Assembly (NCBI GenBank): GCA_030247885.1
Contig: JAPDRO010000001.1
Location: forward strand, 2,294,001-2,358,000
DNA from: Taxawa tesnikishii (nom. ined.)
Lineage: Eukaryota > Ascomycota > Dothideomycetes > Dothideales
Length of the DNA stretch: 64,000 nucleotides
Direction of reading: 5' to 3'
A model generated the notes under the pieces. That model was not told the origin of the DNA and did not search any database. It saw only the letters and a list, made by a program, of their open reading frames with translations. The translations under genes were made by a program, and so were the position numbers. The number at the start of each line of letters is the position of its first letter. Position 1 is the first letter of the stretch. This document shows, piece by piece, positions 35,577 through 47,823 of the stretch.

Positions 35577-38500
35577 ATGGACGAAGTTGCAGACGGTCGT
35601 GTTGCAAAGAGACTAAAGGTGTCCGAGAATGAAGTAGCGCCCAAGGCACAGAGAAAGCATGGCGCATCGCGACTGTTTGCGCCGTATAGAGTACGCCGCA
35701 TCTGTCTCTTCACATTGTTGTCCGTAGGGAAGGTTCTCTGACGATAGCAGACAGTAGGTTTGGTGTCCCCTACCGCAGTACCCTTTACGAGCGTCCCGCT
35801 GGGCAAGACGACCTTTCAAATCACAACATCCGTCGGCCGCAGCCTGCAAACATACGACCTTCGCAGAGGTCTTAACTTGGTCTTCATCACACGCCCACAA
35901 ACACCTGAAATCATAACAGCAAGCATAGCATGGCGGGATACTATTGTCGCAGCCTGGGGTGGGGACGGCGCGCAAGATCAACGTGGAGTGTGGGTGTTCA
36001 AGAGAGGCAAGAAGGTTGATGAGCTGGAAATACCACAAAGATTTGGCGAAAATGTCAAAGCATTCTGCATCTTCGGTTCCTGGATTGTGGGGTGCTGTAC
36101 GACCCAGATACTTGTCTGGAAATCCACCACCTTGGAGCACTACACCACGTTGCAAAGCATTTCCGGTTCATCATTCACAGGATGCATGGCCAGTATGCCA
36201 ACCTTGTTAAACAAGATCGTCGCCGGCAAGGAAGATGGTAGTGTGGAGATATGGAACGTTTCTAGCGGCAAGCTAGTCTATTCCGTACTATCGCCTGCTG
36301 CGGACTATGGTGTCGTCACCGCTCTGCAACCGACCCCTGCCCTCTCACTGCTAGCTATTGCTTACGAACGCGGTCCCTTGGTCATTCAGGATATACAGGC
36401 GGATGAGAAGATCATGCAGTTCAACACTAGCAATGATGGGCCGACCCGGGCACCGATAACCTCCATCAGTTTTCGTACGGATGGATTGGGAGCTGGTGAC
36501 GATGGAAGGAAAGCTGGAGTCATGGCAACCGCTTCCACTCAAACCGGAGACGTCACCCTCTGGGATCTGAATAACGGTGGACGGAAGGCTGGCGTTTTGC
36601 GTGGCGCGACAGCCGCTCCCTCAGCAACTGCACCTGGTGGGACGAGCAAGATTGAATTTCTGCCAGGGCAAGCCATCCTTGTTTCGAGCGGACTTGATAA
36701 CAGTTTGAAGACCTGGATATTTGATGAGACCCCATTTTCACCGATCCCACGGATATTGCATTCTAGAAGTGGCCATGGAGCTCAAGTGACTCGACTTGCT
36801 TTCCTACCTTCTGCTTCGGACGGCTCCGATGCGAGCGGAAAGTGGTTGCTTAGCGCGAGTCAAGATCGTAGTCTTTGGGGCTGGAGTCTTAGACGTGACG
36901 GACAGAGCACGGAACTCTCCCAAGGCAACATCAGAAAGAAGGCCAGAAAAGCTGGTATCCTGGCGTCAGAAGGCAGGGACAGCATTGACGAACTGAAAGC
37001 ACCACCAATTACCAGTATAGCGTGCTCACTGAATCGCGATGGTGGCATTGGTGCTATACCCGGCAAACAGCCCATCTGGCAATCCGCTGGCAAAGGCAAA
37101 GGAGCCACCAATATGGAAAGCAGCGGCATGACCGGGTGGGAGAGTGTGGTCACTGCTCATGAAGGAGACAGCAAGGCACGCACCTGGTTCTGGGGCAGAA
37201 AGCGCGCAGGACGCTGGGCTTTTGAAACCGGAGATGGAAGCGAGGCCAAGACGGTTGCGATGTCGCCCTGTGGCACATTCGCGCTCGTCGGCTCCGCGAA
37301 TGGAGGCATTGATATGTTCAACCTGCAATCCGGTATTCACCGACAACGCTACCCGGCGCGTCTCACGCCTGCTCAAGCTCGCCAACTAAAGCTTGAACTG
37401 CTGCATGCTGATGATGCAATGGCACCTAGCAATGACACAGGCAAGAAGAAGTTTTACCGCGGGCAAGGGAAGCACACTGCGGCCGTCACCGGTCTGGCTG
37501 TGGACAACCTCAACCGTACTGTCATCAGCTGTGGTCTGGATGGGAAAATCAAGGTATGCTGGTTGGTTCACTCTGTGCTGTACGATACTAACACTTTGTA
37601 GTTCTGGGACTTTCAGACAGGCCTTCTTCGGCACGAGATTGACTGGTCAGGTGCAGTCAACATCACCGACGTGCGCCTGCACCGTTCTTCTGAACTCGCA
37701 GCGTTCTCGTGCTCCGATGGATGTATCCGTGTCATTGATATCACTACATACAGGCTCATTCGTGAACTACGTGCATCAAAATCCGCGTCATCGCCTTTTG
37801 GTAGTGCACACATACAAGATTTTGCATTCTCGAACGACGGGCGCTGGATCCTCGCAGCGTCTTCAGCGGTAGTCTGCGCATGGGACCTGCCAACTGGGCA
37901 TCTTGTTGACGCTTTCAAACTGCCCGCTGATTGCAATTCCCTATCATTCTCACCTACCGGAGAGTACCTTGCTACAGCTAGCTCCGAAAACGTCGGCATC
38001 AATGTCTGGTCAAATCGCACGCTTTTCACGCACGTGCCTACTCGACAGATCTCCGAGGCTGAACTGCTTTCCATCGCGACTTCTGAAGCTCAAGCACCTA
38101 CGGTTTCTGGTGAAGGCGGGCAATCGTTACTTGCGGCGAACGCGGCAGCGGAAGGGGAGGACGAGGAAGACGAGGAGAATCTGATTGACGGTGCAAACCT
38201 GGATACGGATGCAGCGCTCGAGTCCCTTTCCCGGGATCTTGTCTCACTATCTCTGGTGCCTCGCTCTAGGTGGCAAAACCTTCTCCATCTTGACGTTATA
38301 CGCCAACGGAATAAACCGATTGCCCCGCCGAAGAAACCCGAGAAGGCGCCATTCTTCCTACCATCGCTGCAAGAACGCCAAGCACAACCCGCTGCTGCGC
38401 CCAGTGGCGACGAGCTGGCTACTACGGACCTAGAACGTAGCAGGATCATGCGGATGAACCGCGCAGGGAATCAAAGCAAATTTACGACGCTCTTGCGCAC

Positions 38501-38873
38501 TGCGGATCAGACACGAGATTATTCTCCTTTCCTAGAGCACCTAAAGGGCTTGAACCCAGCTGCTGCTGACATAGAGATTCGTTCCCTGTCATCAGCCTCT
38601 ACGGTTCTGGCTGGCACAGACGAGTGCAACGAATTGGTCACGTTTGTGAAGGCCTTAACATCGTTATTACGCACCAAGAGAGACTTCGAGTTGGGACAGG
38701 CATGGATGACAGTTCTCCTTCGTTTGCACTCGGATGTGGTCATTGAAGATGAAGGCTTGAGGGACGCGGTCGAGGAGTGGAGGGTGGCAGCGAGAGAGGA
38801 GAAGGAGAGGGTTGAGAGGCTCGCACAATACTGTGGAGGCTTAGTGGGCTTCCTGAGGGCAGCGAGGGTGTAA
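35577..38873 (+). CDS. UTP21: UTP21, WD40 subunit of the U3 snoRNP/SSU processome
   Basis: UtpB-complex protein for early 18S pre-rRNA processing in the nucleolus (WDR36 in human). 1062 aa, three exons, with introns 35691-35750 and 37554-37601; no frame break. The N-terminus has a basic motif (KRLKVSENE) and RLFAPYR, then tandem WD40 propellers (TYDLRRGLNLVFITRPQTPE, GKEDGSVEIWNVSSGKLVYS, GDVTLWDLNNGGRKAGVLRG, VSSGLDNSLKTWIFD, SASQDRSLWGWSLRRDGQST, CSDGCIRVIDITTYRLIREL, WILAASSAVVCAWDLPTGHL). The C-terminal UTP21-specific domain begins about SRWQNLLHLDVIRQRNKP and ends ERLAQYCGGLVGFLRAARV. Confidence 0.95.
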
Positions 38874-39834
38874 GCTAAACTTCAACTTATGGCGTCAATA
38901 GTCGGTCCTGCCCACGTCCACTGCCCCGTGTGCTATCGATATCAATATTCTCCGTTTGCAACAACGGATTGATCCAGTCTACTCGAGCGTGCCGATCCCT
39001 CCCGGGCTGGAGTTACCAGCCTCCTTCTTGCGCGGACGGAGGTCTAGCCCCCAAACGTACACGGCATTTGTGGAGGGCATGGCCCCGGTGTCTTCTTCGA
39101 ACAACCGTTCTGCGCTTGCACGTAGATACGGCGGCGTGTAGGGCGAACGTTGGCATCAAGGGTTCACGCGTTGGACGATGCAGGAACGGTCTGCACATGG
39201 TCTCAACGTGATGTGCAACTGCTTAGCAGCTATCGATACCTATCCAAGGCATTGATTACTTGTACGGGTGGCGTACGTAGTAGCGTTGCGCTTGGCATGT
39301 TGTTCGCATGGGTTCTTCCGCAACGTTTGAAGTGAAGCTACGACCTCCATGCACGAACCTCGACGTCTGCCTTTTTTGCTTCTTGTTTCGACCAGTCAGC
39401 AACACCACATTTTCTTGAAAGACACTTCGACTGTTCTTCAAGCCATAGAGAGAATTGCTCAGCTAGCTGGCTCTGGATCGATACTACACGGTCTGGTCGT
39501 TTCGCTTGTGGGATATGGAATACCGTTGATCAACGGTTTATTGCCCAGCTAGACGTTGGTTGCCGTTGTGCTCTTCCAATTACAATAACAGGTCGGGCTA
39601 ACCGGAAGTGGGCCACGAGATGTCTCATTTGGCTGCGGTCTGTAGGTAGGTCGCTTGTGTAAGCTTTAACGACGACGACATGTCATCCTATCACCACAAC
39701 GGCTGACGCAGTGGATATTAAACACACTGATGTCTACCCGTGCCGCTTCTTCTGGCTCCTCTCTTGACCCATCCATGCTGGAGAACCCGCCCTATACTTG
39801 GTGACCTCTTTGAGAAAGAGAGCGTGCCGCAGCA
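38874..39834. other. Intergenic region between UTP21 and the 7-TM gene
   Basis: 961 bases with the UTP21 3' UTR and the promoter of the membrane protein gene. Only short frames occur; no RNA gene or repeat is evident. Confidence 0.45.
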
Positions 39835-41360
39835 ATGAACGTCACGATGGGGGCTATCGGGGAGCGGATCCCGTCGGACTCTATGCCACTGGCCATCGCA
39901 GTCCTTATTTATTCATTTGTTTGTCTAATTGCAAGCGTTTTTCTATTCTGCATCCTGATCACAAGCGTGGAAAGTCTTTCATGTAAGTTAGTCGGGCTCG
40001 GCGTCGAGTGCCAGTCTAATTCGTGTAGCAGACACAGCAGTGTTAGCACTTTCTTGCAGCGTGGGAACAACGTCACAGATTATCGAACAACTCAATTACA
40101 TACTACATTGGAAGGACGCGCGGATAGTCGCGTGGCACATAGCGAAGGAGGCGCTCGCTGAACCCGGGCTGGGCCTGGGGCCGATGCAGAGGGTCTAAGT
40201 AGAGTGACCTACTACATACAGCTCTGGAGCTACAACGCTGATGCGCTAGTGGTGTCACTCTGGTACGTTAATGTCTCGCCGATAGTCGCTTCGCTCTCTT
40301 GTCCTTGCCAGTGTCTTGGAGTCGATGGATGAGTATGGCTGACAACCGGGTACAGGGCAATGGTCATCCTCAATGGTATCTATGACCGAAACTGGCTGGG
40401 GCTGGCAAAGAGGCAGGACGAGGCAGGCATCATCTCTAAGCTCCTCGTGCTCACTCTCCCGGCCCTTCAAGCCGGCATCTCTGCCATTCCCATTGTTCTG
40501 CGCAGCGTAACCGGACAACTGATCCTCGTTAACTTCACCTGTAAGTCCACCAGAAGCTGCAACGTCTTATTCACGCTGAATGAAAGCAGTTCTCTTTGCA
40601 GTTTTGATGAGCTCCTTCCCTATATTCAGCATCATCGCCGAATACGTGAAACACCGCCGCTTGCTCAGGGACGCGCACAAAGTTCGGGTCGAATCAGACT
40701 CTGGCTCACAGGTATACACCACACCGTTAATAGCGAAGCAATATCAGATGGACCTTTCCTTCTTCTTTCGCTTCACCGCGATCTTCGGTGTGCTCTGGTA
40801 TGTTCACAAATCTCCCATGTCACACACCTCAAGCATCTGCTGAACAGTCTCCTACTCCACAGTTCCTGTAGTATATGCTGGGCACTCTACAAGTACCAAA
40901 TGTATCGGTACGCTCAGCAAACAGGTCGTCTCCCTCTCCTGATTTCAACCCTTCCAATGACGTTGGTTACACCTTGCATCGGATACCTGGCGTCTCGCCA
41001 GGTCTCGTGGCGTTCCTGGTGTTTGGAACGACAGCATCGTGCCGCAAGCGCTACCGAGAAATGTTCTCCGGATTGTGCTTGTGGCGTGAGCAGAGTGCCA
41101 AGACGCCAGATCCAATGCGCCGACCTTCCGCACCCGGATGGGCAGCGCCTGCTGATTGGGGAGAGAAAGAGCAGCCCGAACGACCGGAGTTGCCGGTGTG
41201 TCCCACTCGGTTGGGCGTGTTGGATGATGTTGAAGAGTACGAGATGCAAGTGGCGCACATAGAACGGAAGAAGAGCCATGTTGCTGGCAGACAAGACTCG
41301 GTGTCTGTTGTCCACTTTGCGTGTCCGAAATGCGTTGTGGAAGGCATATCTCCTGTGTAG
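39835..41360 (+). CDS. Putative seven-transmembrane protein, GPCR-like, unknown ligand
   Basis: 420 aa after correction, five exons with introns 39983-40028, 40263-40355, 40541-40601 and 40798-40862, each with a normal donor and branch point. Hydrophobic helices: MPLAIAVLIYSFVCLIASVF; STAVLALSCSVGTTSQI; ADALVVSLWAMVILNGI; LLVLTLPALQAGISAIPIVL; LILVNFTFLMSSFPIFSII; FRFTAIFGVL; LLISTLPMTLVTPCIG with SPGLVAFLVFGTTASCRKRY. A cytosolic tail of about 100 residues follows. The layout and the ending PGVS...LVFGTT resemble a family of fungal orphan seven-helix proteins that I recall but cannot name securely. Two breaks, at four G (40177-40180) and GG (40981-40982), each take one base. Alternative: a non-receptor membrane protein. 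Confidence 0.72.
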
Positions 41361-41620
41361 TATATCGCACCGATACTTAATCTGTCATCACCCAAACCAG
41401 AGCGCGAGAACAGCATCATTGCAAACTTCTATGCTTGGAAAATATGTAAGAAGAAGGCAGAAAAAAAGAAAGCCATTTTATCTGACAGCGAAGGTGCCTA
41501 GCCCCCAAACCAACCTTCCGTCACGTTCTCACATTGCGCCCTTGCCGTGCAACGCCAATCGTGAAACGCCATGGCGTCCTCGTCCCTATGAGATACAAGT
41601 GGTGCAGTGAGAGTAATTGC
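41361..41620. other. Short convergent spacer
   Basis: 260 bases between the stops of the membrane protein gene and SIP5; it can only hold the two 3' UTRs. Confidence 0.5.
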
Positions 41621-44268
41621 TCATTGCGTCGCCTCATTCCTCTGCGCTGCATTCAATATCCTCACGTCACCGTAATGCTTCTGATCCATCGCTCCCAGTG
41701 ACGTCGTACCCTGCGCGTTCGCTGGAGTGATCTCATCTGATCCGTCGACATAGGTTGGTGGTGGAGCACTGCTCGAACTCTCTCCACTGTCACCTCGGCT
41801 GCGGGTCCCATCCCTAAGAAATGCTGCCTGATTGGGTGGTCTCGTACTTCCATTGAGGTCCTTCGCACCAACATCCTCGACGTGCTCAACGTGATCTGCC
41901 CCAGCCTTCTCCTCTTCCCCGATCATGGCTGCTAAACTGCGGAAGTTGAACATTGGCTCTGAGCCAGGGTTACCGCCATCTGAGGGTGCACTGACATCGA
42001 CACCGCTCGCATTTGGCGAGACGCCGAAACTGCTCCCCTCGCGCAAGCTGGCCGCAGGAGTGGAGTCCGCAACCGAGGATGCAGCAGACGAAGCAGTCGA
42101 GACTTGACGGAGATGTCGGCGGTGATCGAAGTCGGCGGATGCTGATGGTGGGAAGGGTATTGGTTGAGATGGTTGCTGCAGGTTTGCGCGACTCTCCTCT
42201 AAGTGACGTTGAGGGTCCTGTATGGCGGTATTGGATCCTGAAGTTTCAGTGTGAGACGAATCGGCAATTTCTGTGTTGAGGGTGGAGGTTGGTTCGCTGA
42301 GTGGATTAAACCCAACAAGTGCTGAAGCAGGTGCTTTGCCTTTGCCTTGCATCTGCGGCATCGGTGGTGGAGACTGCTGTCCAAGGTTACTGGAGGAGCG
42401 CGCCATCGAAGCCCAGGTAGAAGTGCTTTCGTTGTTTCCAGCAGGATATAGGCTTCCTGTTTTCCTAGCGGCCTTCTCTGCTTTTCTCGCCTCTTTCTCC
42501 CTCTTTTTCGCCTCCTTCTTGGCCTCCTTCTCCTCTTTCTTTTTCCGGTCTTCTTCAGCAGCGAGTGAAAGACGTATCGCTTCCATCATCATGAGCTCCT
42601 CCAGGTCAGCCATCCGCGTCCTTCTTCCACCTGATCGACCAGGGAAAGTGTCGTTGCTGCCTTCTCCGCCTTGTCTCTCTGCTTGTGCAAGCAACGCGCC
42701 TACGTTGCCAAGAGTGAGGCCTTCAGGGAATCGTGGAGTGCCACTTCCGCTAGCAGAGGGGCTATCGCCGAACAACGTCCTGCGACGCCGGCCAAGGAGA
42801 CCTCGCGTCTCTGACGGCTGCTGGTTGCCCAGTACATATGCTGCGTTGTGTAGAGCTGTAGCAGCAGCGGAACGGCGTAGTGCATGCGCACGGGCGTCTG
42901 CCAGTTTCTTTGCCCAGTCAGGCCGTACCCGATCCGTGGTAATGACAGTCGGGGCGCTGGCAGAAAGTGATGTCGTGCGGCGCCTGGTCGGGTTAGATGT
43001 AAGAGAAGATGTAGAAGACATAGCTGAGGTGGCGCTAGCAAGCCCATTGCGGCCGCCTTGGTTCGCGTAAGCTAACCCTCTCCGGAACGGGGTGGATCGT
43101 ACGTGACACCAAACTCCGGAGTCACGCAAAGGGACATGCCGAAGGCTCGGATACGAGTAACCCTTCTTCTTCCGGAGGCCTAGGCTCGCTTGGGGTGTTC
43201 GGGTCATCGTGATGCTCCGGTGGATGCGGGTCCGGACGTTTGATTTGCACGAAGCATTCGGAGCATATTGGCTGGTCGCAGCAGCGAGTCCTGTTGAGAT
43301 ATGGTGGATAATACAGGAAGCAGATGGGGCATTCTGACGAGTCTTTGTACAGATAAGCTTCCAGAAATTGGCCATTGACATACGGATCTTTGGGGAGGTG
43401 AATCTCCTGAGGAGTCAAAGCTTGTGATGAGGCGTTCTTGGAGGAGCTCGTGAGGGATGCCAGCGTCTTAGCACGTCCTCGAAAAAGCGGTGTAGACCCG
43501 GAGCTGGGCGCTATCGGAGACGACGGTCCAGATTTAGAGAAGGCTGGGTGTGAAGCAGACAGATTTGCAGAAGTATCAGACTGATATGATTGAGATCGTG
43601 AGGCAATAGGGACCATGAGGCTATTGACGTTCAAATCGGAGCCTCGGGGGTTGGACGCCTGAGAACCCGTCCGCTCCATTTCCGGAGGGATTTCATCAGC
43701 AGCTGGTATCGGCAGACCTTTAGCAGCAGCGACAAGCTGATGCTCGGTCCAAGAGTTAGAGTGGTCGTTAAGTCCCTTCCAGAAGGGAGCAAGCCGGCGT
43801 TCGATCTGGTCATGTCAACACCACCTCAACCGCGTTCAGCCAAAACCAACGCACCATCAACTGTCTCACGACAGACTTGTTGAAATCTTCTGGACCTGTA
43901 TACGTGCCAAGTGTGACGAGGTAGCCTCCATCCACGCCTTCTTCGCGCATGCTTCGCTCGCGCTCATTTTCCCGTGCTACCCTTTCCTTCTCCGCTTTCC
44001 GAGCCTCCCTCTCCTGTTTTGTCTCTCGTCGCGTTTCGGTGGCAGAAGTATCTCGCTCGGAGTCACCACCTAAGCGAAGGAAGGAAAGGTCGTGTCTGCT
44101 GCCGCGTCCGCTCCGCGAACTGTATACGTTGTTGATGACCCGTTCTGCTGGGGTCTGCGCGGCGCTGGCACCTTCCTCGTTGTTTGTCGCAGAGCTCACA
44201 TGGCGCAGACCGCTCGACCCGGAGCGAGTGGACGGAGGGCGAGACTCCTTGGTCGAGTTGTTGCCCAT
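41621..44268 (-). CDS. SIP5: SIP5-like RING-type zinc finger protein
   Basis: Homolog of yeast Sip5, a Snf1/Reg1-interacting protein. [20 protein letters not shown] carries a Gly at position 2, so N-myristoylation is possible (inference). Exons 43855-44268 and 41621-43805. A helical block [20 protein letters not shown] is followed by the zinc module [33 protein letters not shown] and CPFC. Then come [36 protein letters not shown], a Lys/Glu coiled-coil stretch ([20 protein letters not shown]) and a disordered Ser/Pro tail. Two frame breaks sit right after CPF, at AAA (43128-43130) and four G (43089-43092); one base each restores CPFC and PPPFRRGL, both expected in the family. Corrected length 866 aa. 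Confidence 0.9.
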
Positions 44269-45269
44269 GTTGGGTTGCTGCTGGTGTGTTGCGGGGAATG
44301 ATGGATGACGGATTGTTCAAGCCAGTAGCGGGGTGTCAGGACATGGAGGCGCGTCGGAGGTGGGAAGACAGAGGCAATGTGCAATGTGCAATGTGCAAGG
44401 CGTGAGAGTGTGGGCGAAGTTACTTGGGTGTTGAACGAGAGGTCGCGTGTGCAGAGGCAAAGGTCAAGTTACTGGAGCTGTATCCATATCGTCCACGTGC
44501 GGTGGTCTTGTAAAGGCACGGTACGATTGAGAGCGGAGACGTTGGAAGATAACGGGAGGTCAGCTCAACGTGGGACTATTGCGCTGCCAGAGTAAGACAG
44601 ACGGAACTGGACCGACGATGAGGCAAAGGACGACAGCAGGCTGGTTGCAGTATGTGTGTATGATTGTATACGAACAGAAGGCGTCGCGGGACAGTGCAGC
44701 AGATAATGCCCGGTGGACGGTCACCGGTGCAGGTGCAGCGAGCGAGCAATCAAGCTCAAGCTCACCAAGACGCCCTCCGCCACGTCTGCTGCACGATCAG
44801 CCAATCACCGCCGCCCAGCTTCTGAGTGTGAAGTCATGTCACTTCGACACAGCGGAACCCTTCCCTTTTCGGATCGTGCGGAACAAGCACCCCCACTCCT
44901 ACAGCCACCGCTTGCTGTACAGATTGTCATACGCTTGGCAGCATGCCTCACGTTCGAGTAAGCAGCCGGGCCTTTTGATCTGCACAGCACTGGACAATAT
45001 CGCCGGGGATACATGACATGCGTCGGTGATGTCTTGAAAAGAAAGAAAGACCCGCATGTCTTCGCTGTAGGACGCGACGCGTCTGCGCCTCGACAGGCTT
45101 AGGTGTGTTGTCTCTCACCCGGTCAACTGCAAACTTCTGATATACTGCCTGCATCAGCACACACAAGCTACCGATAACCGCTAGGGTAAAGACTGAAGCC
45201 TTCTATTCTCTCGGTTTACATGACTAAGTCGCCAAAGTAGCGCGTTAAACACAGCAACCGGCACTTCCA
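44269..45269. promoter_or_regulatory. Divergent intergenic region of SIP5 and the 45270 gene
   Basis: 1 kb between two outward-facing starts. It includes a 3.5-copy heptamer (GCAATGT) at 44374-44398. Short frames on both strands show no domains. Confidence 0.45.
44374..44398. repeat. Heptamer microsatellite (GCAATGT)3.5
   Basis: Three perfect copies plus a partial copy, about 106 bases upstream of the SIP5 start. Confidence 0.9.
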
Positions 45270-46543
45270 ATGCCTCGCACTCTCCCGTGGCTCAAAGGCG
45301 GCGGCTCCACCACCATCACTGTCGCCAAACCCTCTTCATCAAGGACAATCACACGTGAGCGCACGCCAAAGCGACGACGTCTCTCTACTCCTCCCGGATC
45401 GTTCTCTGACCTCGATGACGACAATACCACTGGCGTCTCCACGCCGCAGCGACGCGCACGTCTGAACGCCGCGCGTACACCCTCAACCTCACCTCCACCC
45501 GCTCCCCAGACCAGCAGGAGGCAATGCACGATGGCTACTCCGCAGATGACGCGTGGGTAATGGTCGAAGACGAGTTCCTGGCTACTGCGCAACTATACAC
45601 ATCACACCTGCACCACGCGGAATACCAACGGCTGAAAGCGTTGGCAGCGAAACGCCAGTCCTCAAGTTCGATCTTGCGACCAGTGAATGGCAGGTCGAGC
45701 GCAGAGGGGAAGAAGATGATTGAAAGCGCGGAAAAGACGGAGCGGATTGCGGCGGGGTTGAGGAAAGCGGTAGGGACTGAGGAGGACGAGCAAGATGATC
45801 CGTGGGCACAGGACGCGAGGTTGGCGCCGTTGATGAGGATGAGTCCGATGAAGGCACCACAGATGCTGAAGGCAATGGGGCCTGGCAGGGCGAGGACTAG
45901 AGCGGCGGCAGGGTTGGGGGCACAGAGTGAGCGGAGTACAGCGACCAAACCGTCAGTTGACGAAGGAAGCAAGGATGTCACGCAGGTGAGAAGCACGACA
46001 GAGGTGGATGGCGAGAGCAAGCGGAGAAAGATATGGCGCAATATATCCCTTGAAGAGGAAGATTACGACGACGACGATCTCGACGCGCCCGCTCCTGTAC
46101 GGTTGAAATTTTCATCCACGGCGTCCCAAAGGAACGAACATCGGCTACCGGCGAGCAGGGAACGGGACAAGCCAGCAATTACGCGACCTGCCAACACTCA
46201 AAAACTCGAGAAGCCTACCGAAGTATCACACCGTACAACGGACTATTTACAAGAGATTGAGGAGGCCCCAACGTCTCTACAGGAGAAGCCACGAAGAAGA
46301 CCAGCTTCAAGCAGATATACCTCTGTTCTCCAAGACGGTTTCAGTCTACCATCCGTACAAGAAAGACCTCGAAGGGACCGACCGGATCATAGCCAACCTT
46401 CTGCGCTATTGTTCCAGGATGACCTTGTTCCTTCACGGTATTCCAAGGGTTCGGGAGCAAGTGTGATGCTAGCACGACGCCGAACAGAGCGCAAGCAGGA
46501 GAGAGAGGACAAGGAAGTGATCGAGATACCCACATTTCTTTGA
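45270..46543 (+). CDS. Unrecognised conserved-looking nuclear protein, 424 aa
   Basis: No known family recognised. The start MPRTLPWLKGGGSTTITV is followed by a basic cluster (RERTPKRRRLSTPPGSF) that looks like a nuclear signal, then an ordered block DDAWVMVEDEFLATAQLYTS with HLHHAEYQRLKALAAKR, which is the best candidate for a conserved domain. Later parts are charged and disordered (ESKRRKIWRNISLEEEDYDD), with a C-terminus EREDKEVIEIPTFL. No intron. The frame changes at four C (45504-45507); one extra C joins PAPP to the helical block and gives 425 codons. It shares a promoter region with SIP5 and is followed by the dehydrogenase gene on the same strand. Confidence 0.7.
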
Positions 46544-46971
46544 GATACCCCCTACGCGTTACGGTACCGCATCTGATAGACCAACAAGGTCTTGCGTACA
46601 ACATCCCCTACGTCACCCTCGCCTCTTGCTTCAGACCGCGGCTTCGTAGTAATCAGCCAGAGCATCAGTCAGCTTCTGGCAGCTGGATTGCCTCATTCGG
46701 TAAGTGGGCCTTACCCCAGATCTGCATTCTCCCGGTCACGTCATCGCATCAACACTCCACTCAAGCTCCAGCTGTAGCTCCGCTCTTCATCTCGGTCTCT
46801 CGCGCATACAGATTTGTCATCTCTGAGTAATTGACATCTGGGTCGACAAAGTATACTTGGTCTCCTTCTCTGTCTCATTGATATCTCCTCTCAGCCCACT
46901 AATCCCCTCATCCGACCACTCTGGTTCCACCCCCACCCTTCCAAAACCCCCATACATACAACCATTCAGCA
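46544..46971. other. Spacer upstream of the short-chain dehydrogenase
   Basis: 428 bases between two same-strand genes. The 120 bases before the ATG are pyrimidine-rich, as in many fungal core promoters. No gene seen. Confidence 0.45.
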
Positions 46972-47823
46972 ATGGCCTCCACCGCATTCGCAGTAGTGGC
47001 CGGCGTAGGACCCGGCACAGGTGCTTCCGTTGCACGCAAATTCGCCGCCGCCTACCCGGTCGCGCTGCTGGCGCGCAACCCCGAGAACTACGAGTTCCTG
47101 GTCAAGGAGATCAACGAGAAGGGAGGGAAGGCGATTGGAATCAGCACCGACGTGTCGAGCTCGAAGAGCGTCAAAGACGCATTCAGTAAGATCAAGGAAG
47201 AGCTAGGAGACGTGCCATGTGCGGCAGCGGTGTTCAATGCCAGTGGACGGTTCGTCAGGAAGCCGATATTGGAGATGAGCGAGGAGGAGTTTACGGCGGG
47301 GTATGATGTTAGTTGGTACGTTTGCACCTGACTGCCACTGCTTGCATGATCCGTATGGAATTCGAGAATCGTGAGAGGGATGGGATGGGATGGGATGGGA
47401 TGCTGACGCAGGATAAATGCAACAGCAAAGGCGCCTTCCTCTTCTCTCAGGCCACCCTTCCCCTCCTCCTTAAGCACGCCTCGGACTCCGAGTCCAAATA
47501 CCCGCCGACCCTGATCTTTACCGGCGCGACTGCATCCATCAAGAGCAATGCTAGAATGGCATCCTTCTCGACGGGCAAGTACGCCATGCGAGCTTTGTCC
47601 CAATCTGTGGCGAGGAGTTCGCGCCGCAGGGCGTGCACGTTGCGCATGCCATCATCGACGGTGTCATCGACATCCCCGGACGAAGGAGTGGCTGAAGGAT
47701 CAGCCGCCGGAGGCGAAGATCAGCGCTGATGGCATTGCGGATGCGTATTGGCATCTGCACACGCAACCCAAGACGACTTTCACGAACGAGATTGACATCA
47801 GGCCCATGCTTGAGAAGTGGTGA
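46972..47823 (+). CDS. Atypical short-chain dehydrogenase/reductase
   Basis: Rossmann-fold NAD(P) enzyme of unknown substrate, 247 aa after correction. The cofactor loop is VAGVGPGTGASVARKFA, the GxGPGxG variant of the usual TGxxxGxG. ALLARNPENYEFLV, ISTDVSSSKSVKDAF and FNASGRFVRKPILEM follow, then the Ser-containing strand LIFTGATASIKSN. The usual YxxxK reads FSTGK, with Phe in place of the catalytic Tyr. The C-terminus is GVHVAHAIIDGVIDIP. One intron (47316-47425) contains a (GGGAT)5 run just before its branch point. Two frame breaks, GG (47614-47615) and four C (47674-47677), each need one base. No signal peptide. Confidence 0.87.
47377..47401 (+). repeat. (GGGAT)5 pentamer run in the dehydrogenase intron
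   Basis: Five perfect copies, leaving five GGG tracts separated by AT, a G-quadruplex-capable pattern on the transcribed-RNA strand. It ends two bases before the CTGAC branch point. Confidence 0.9.
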
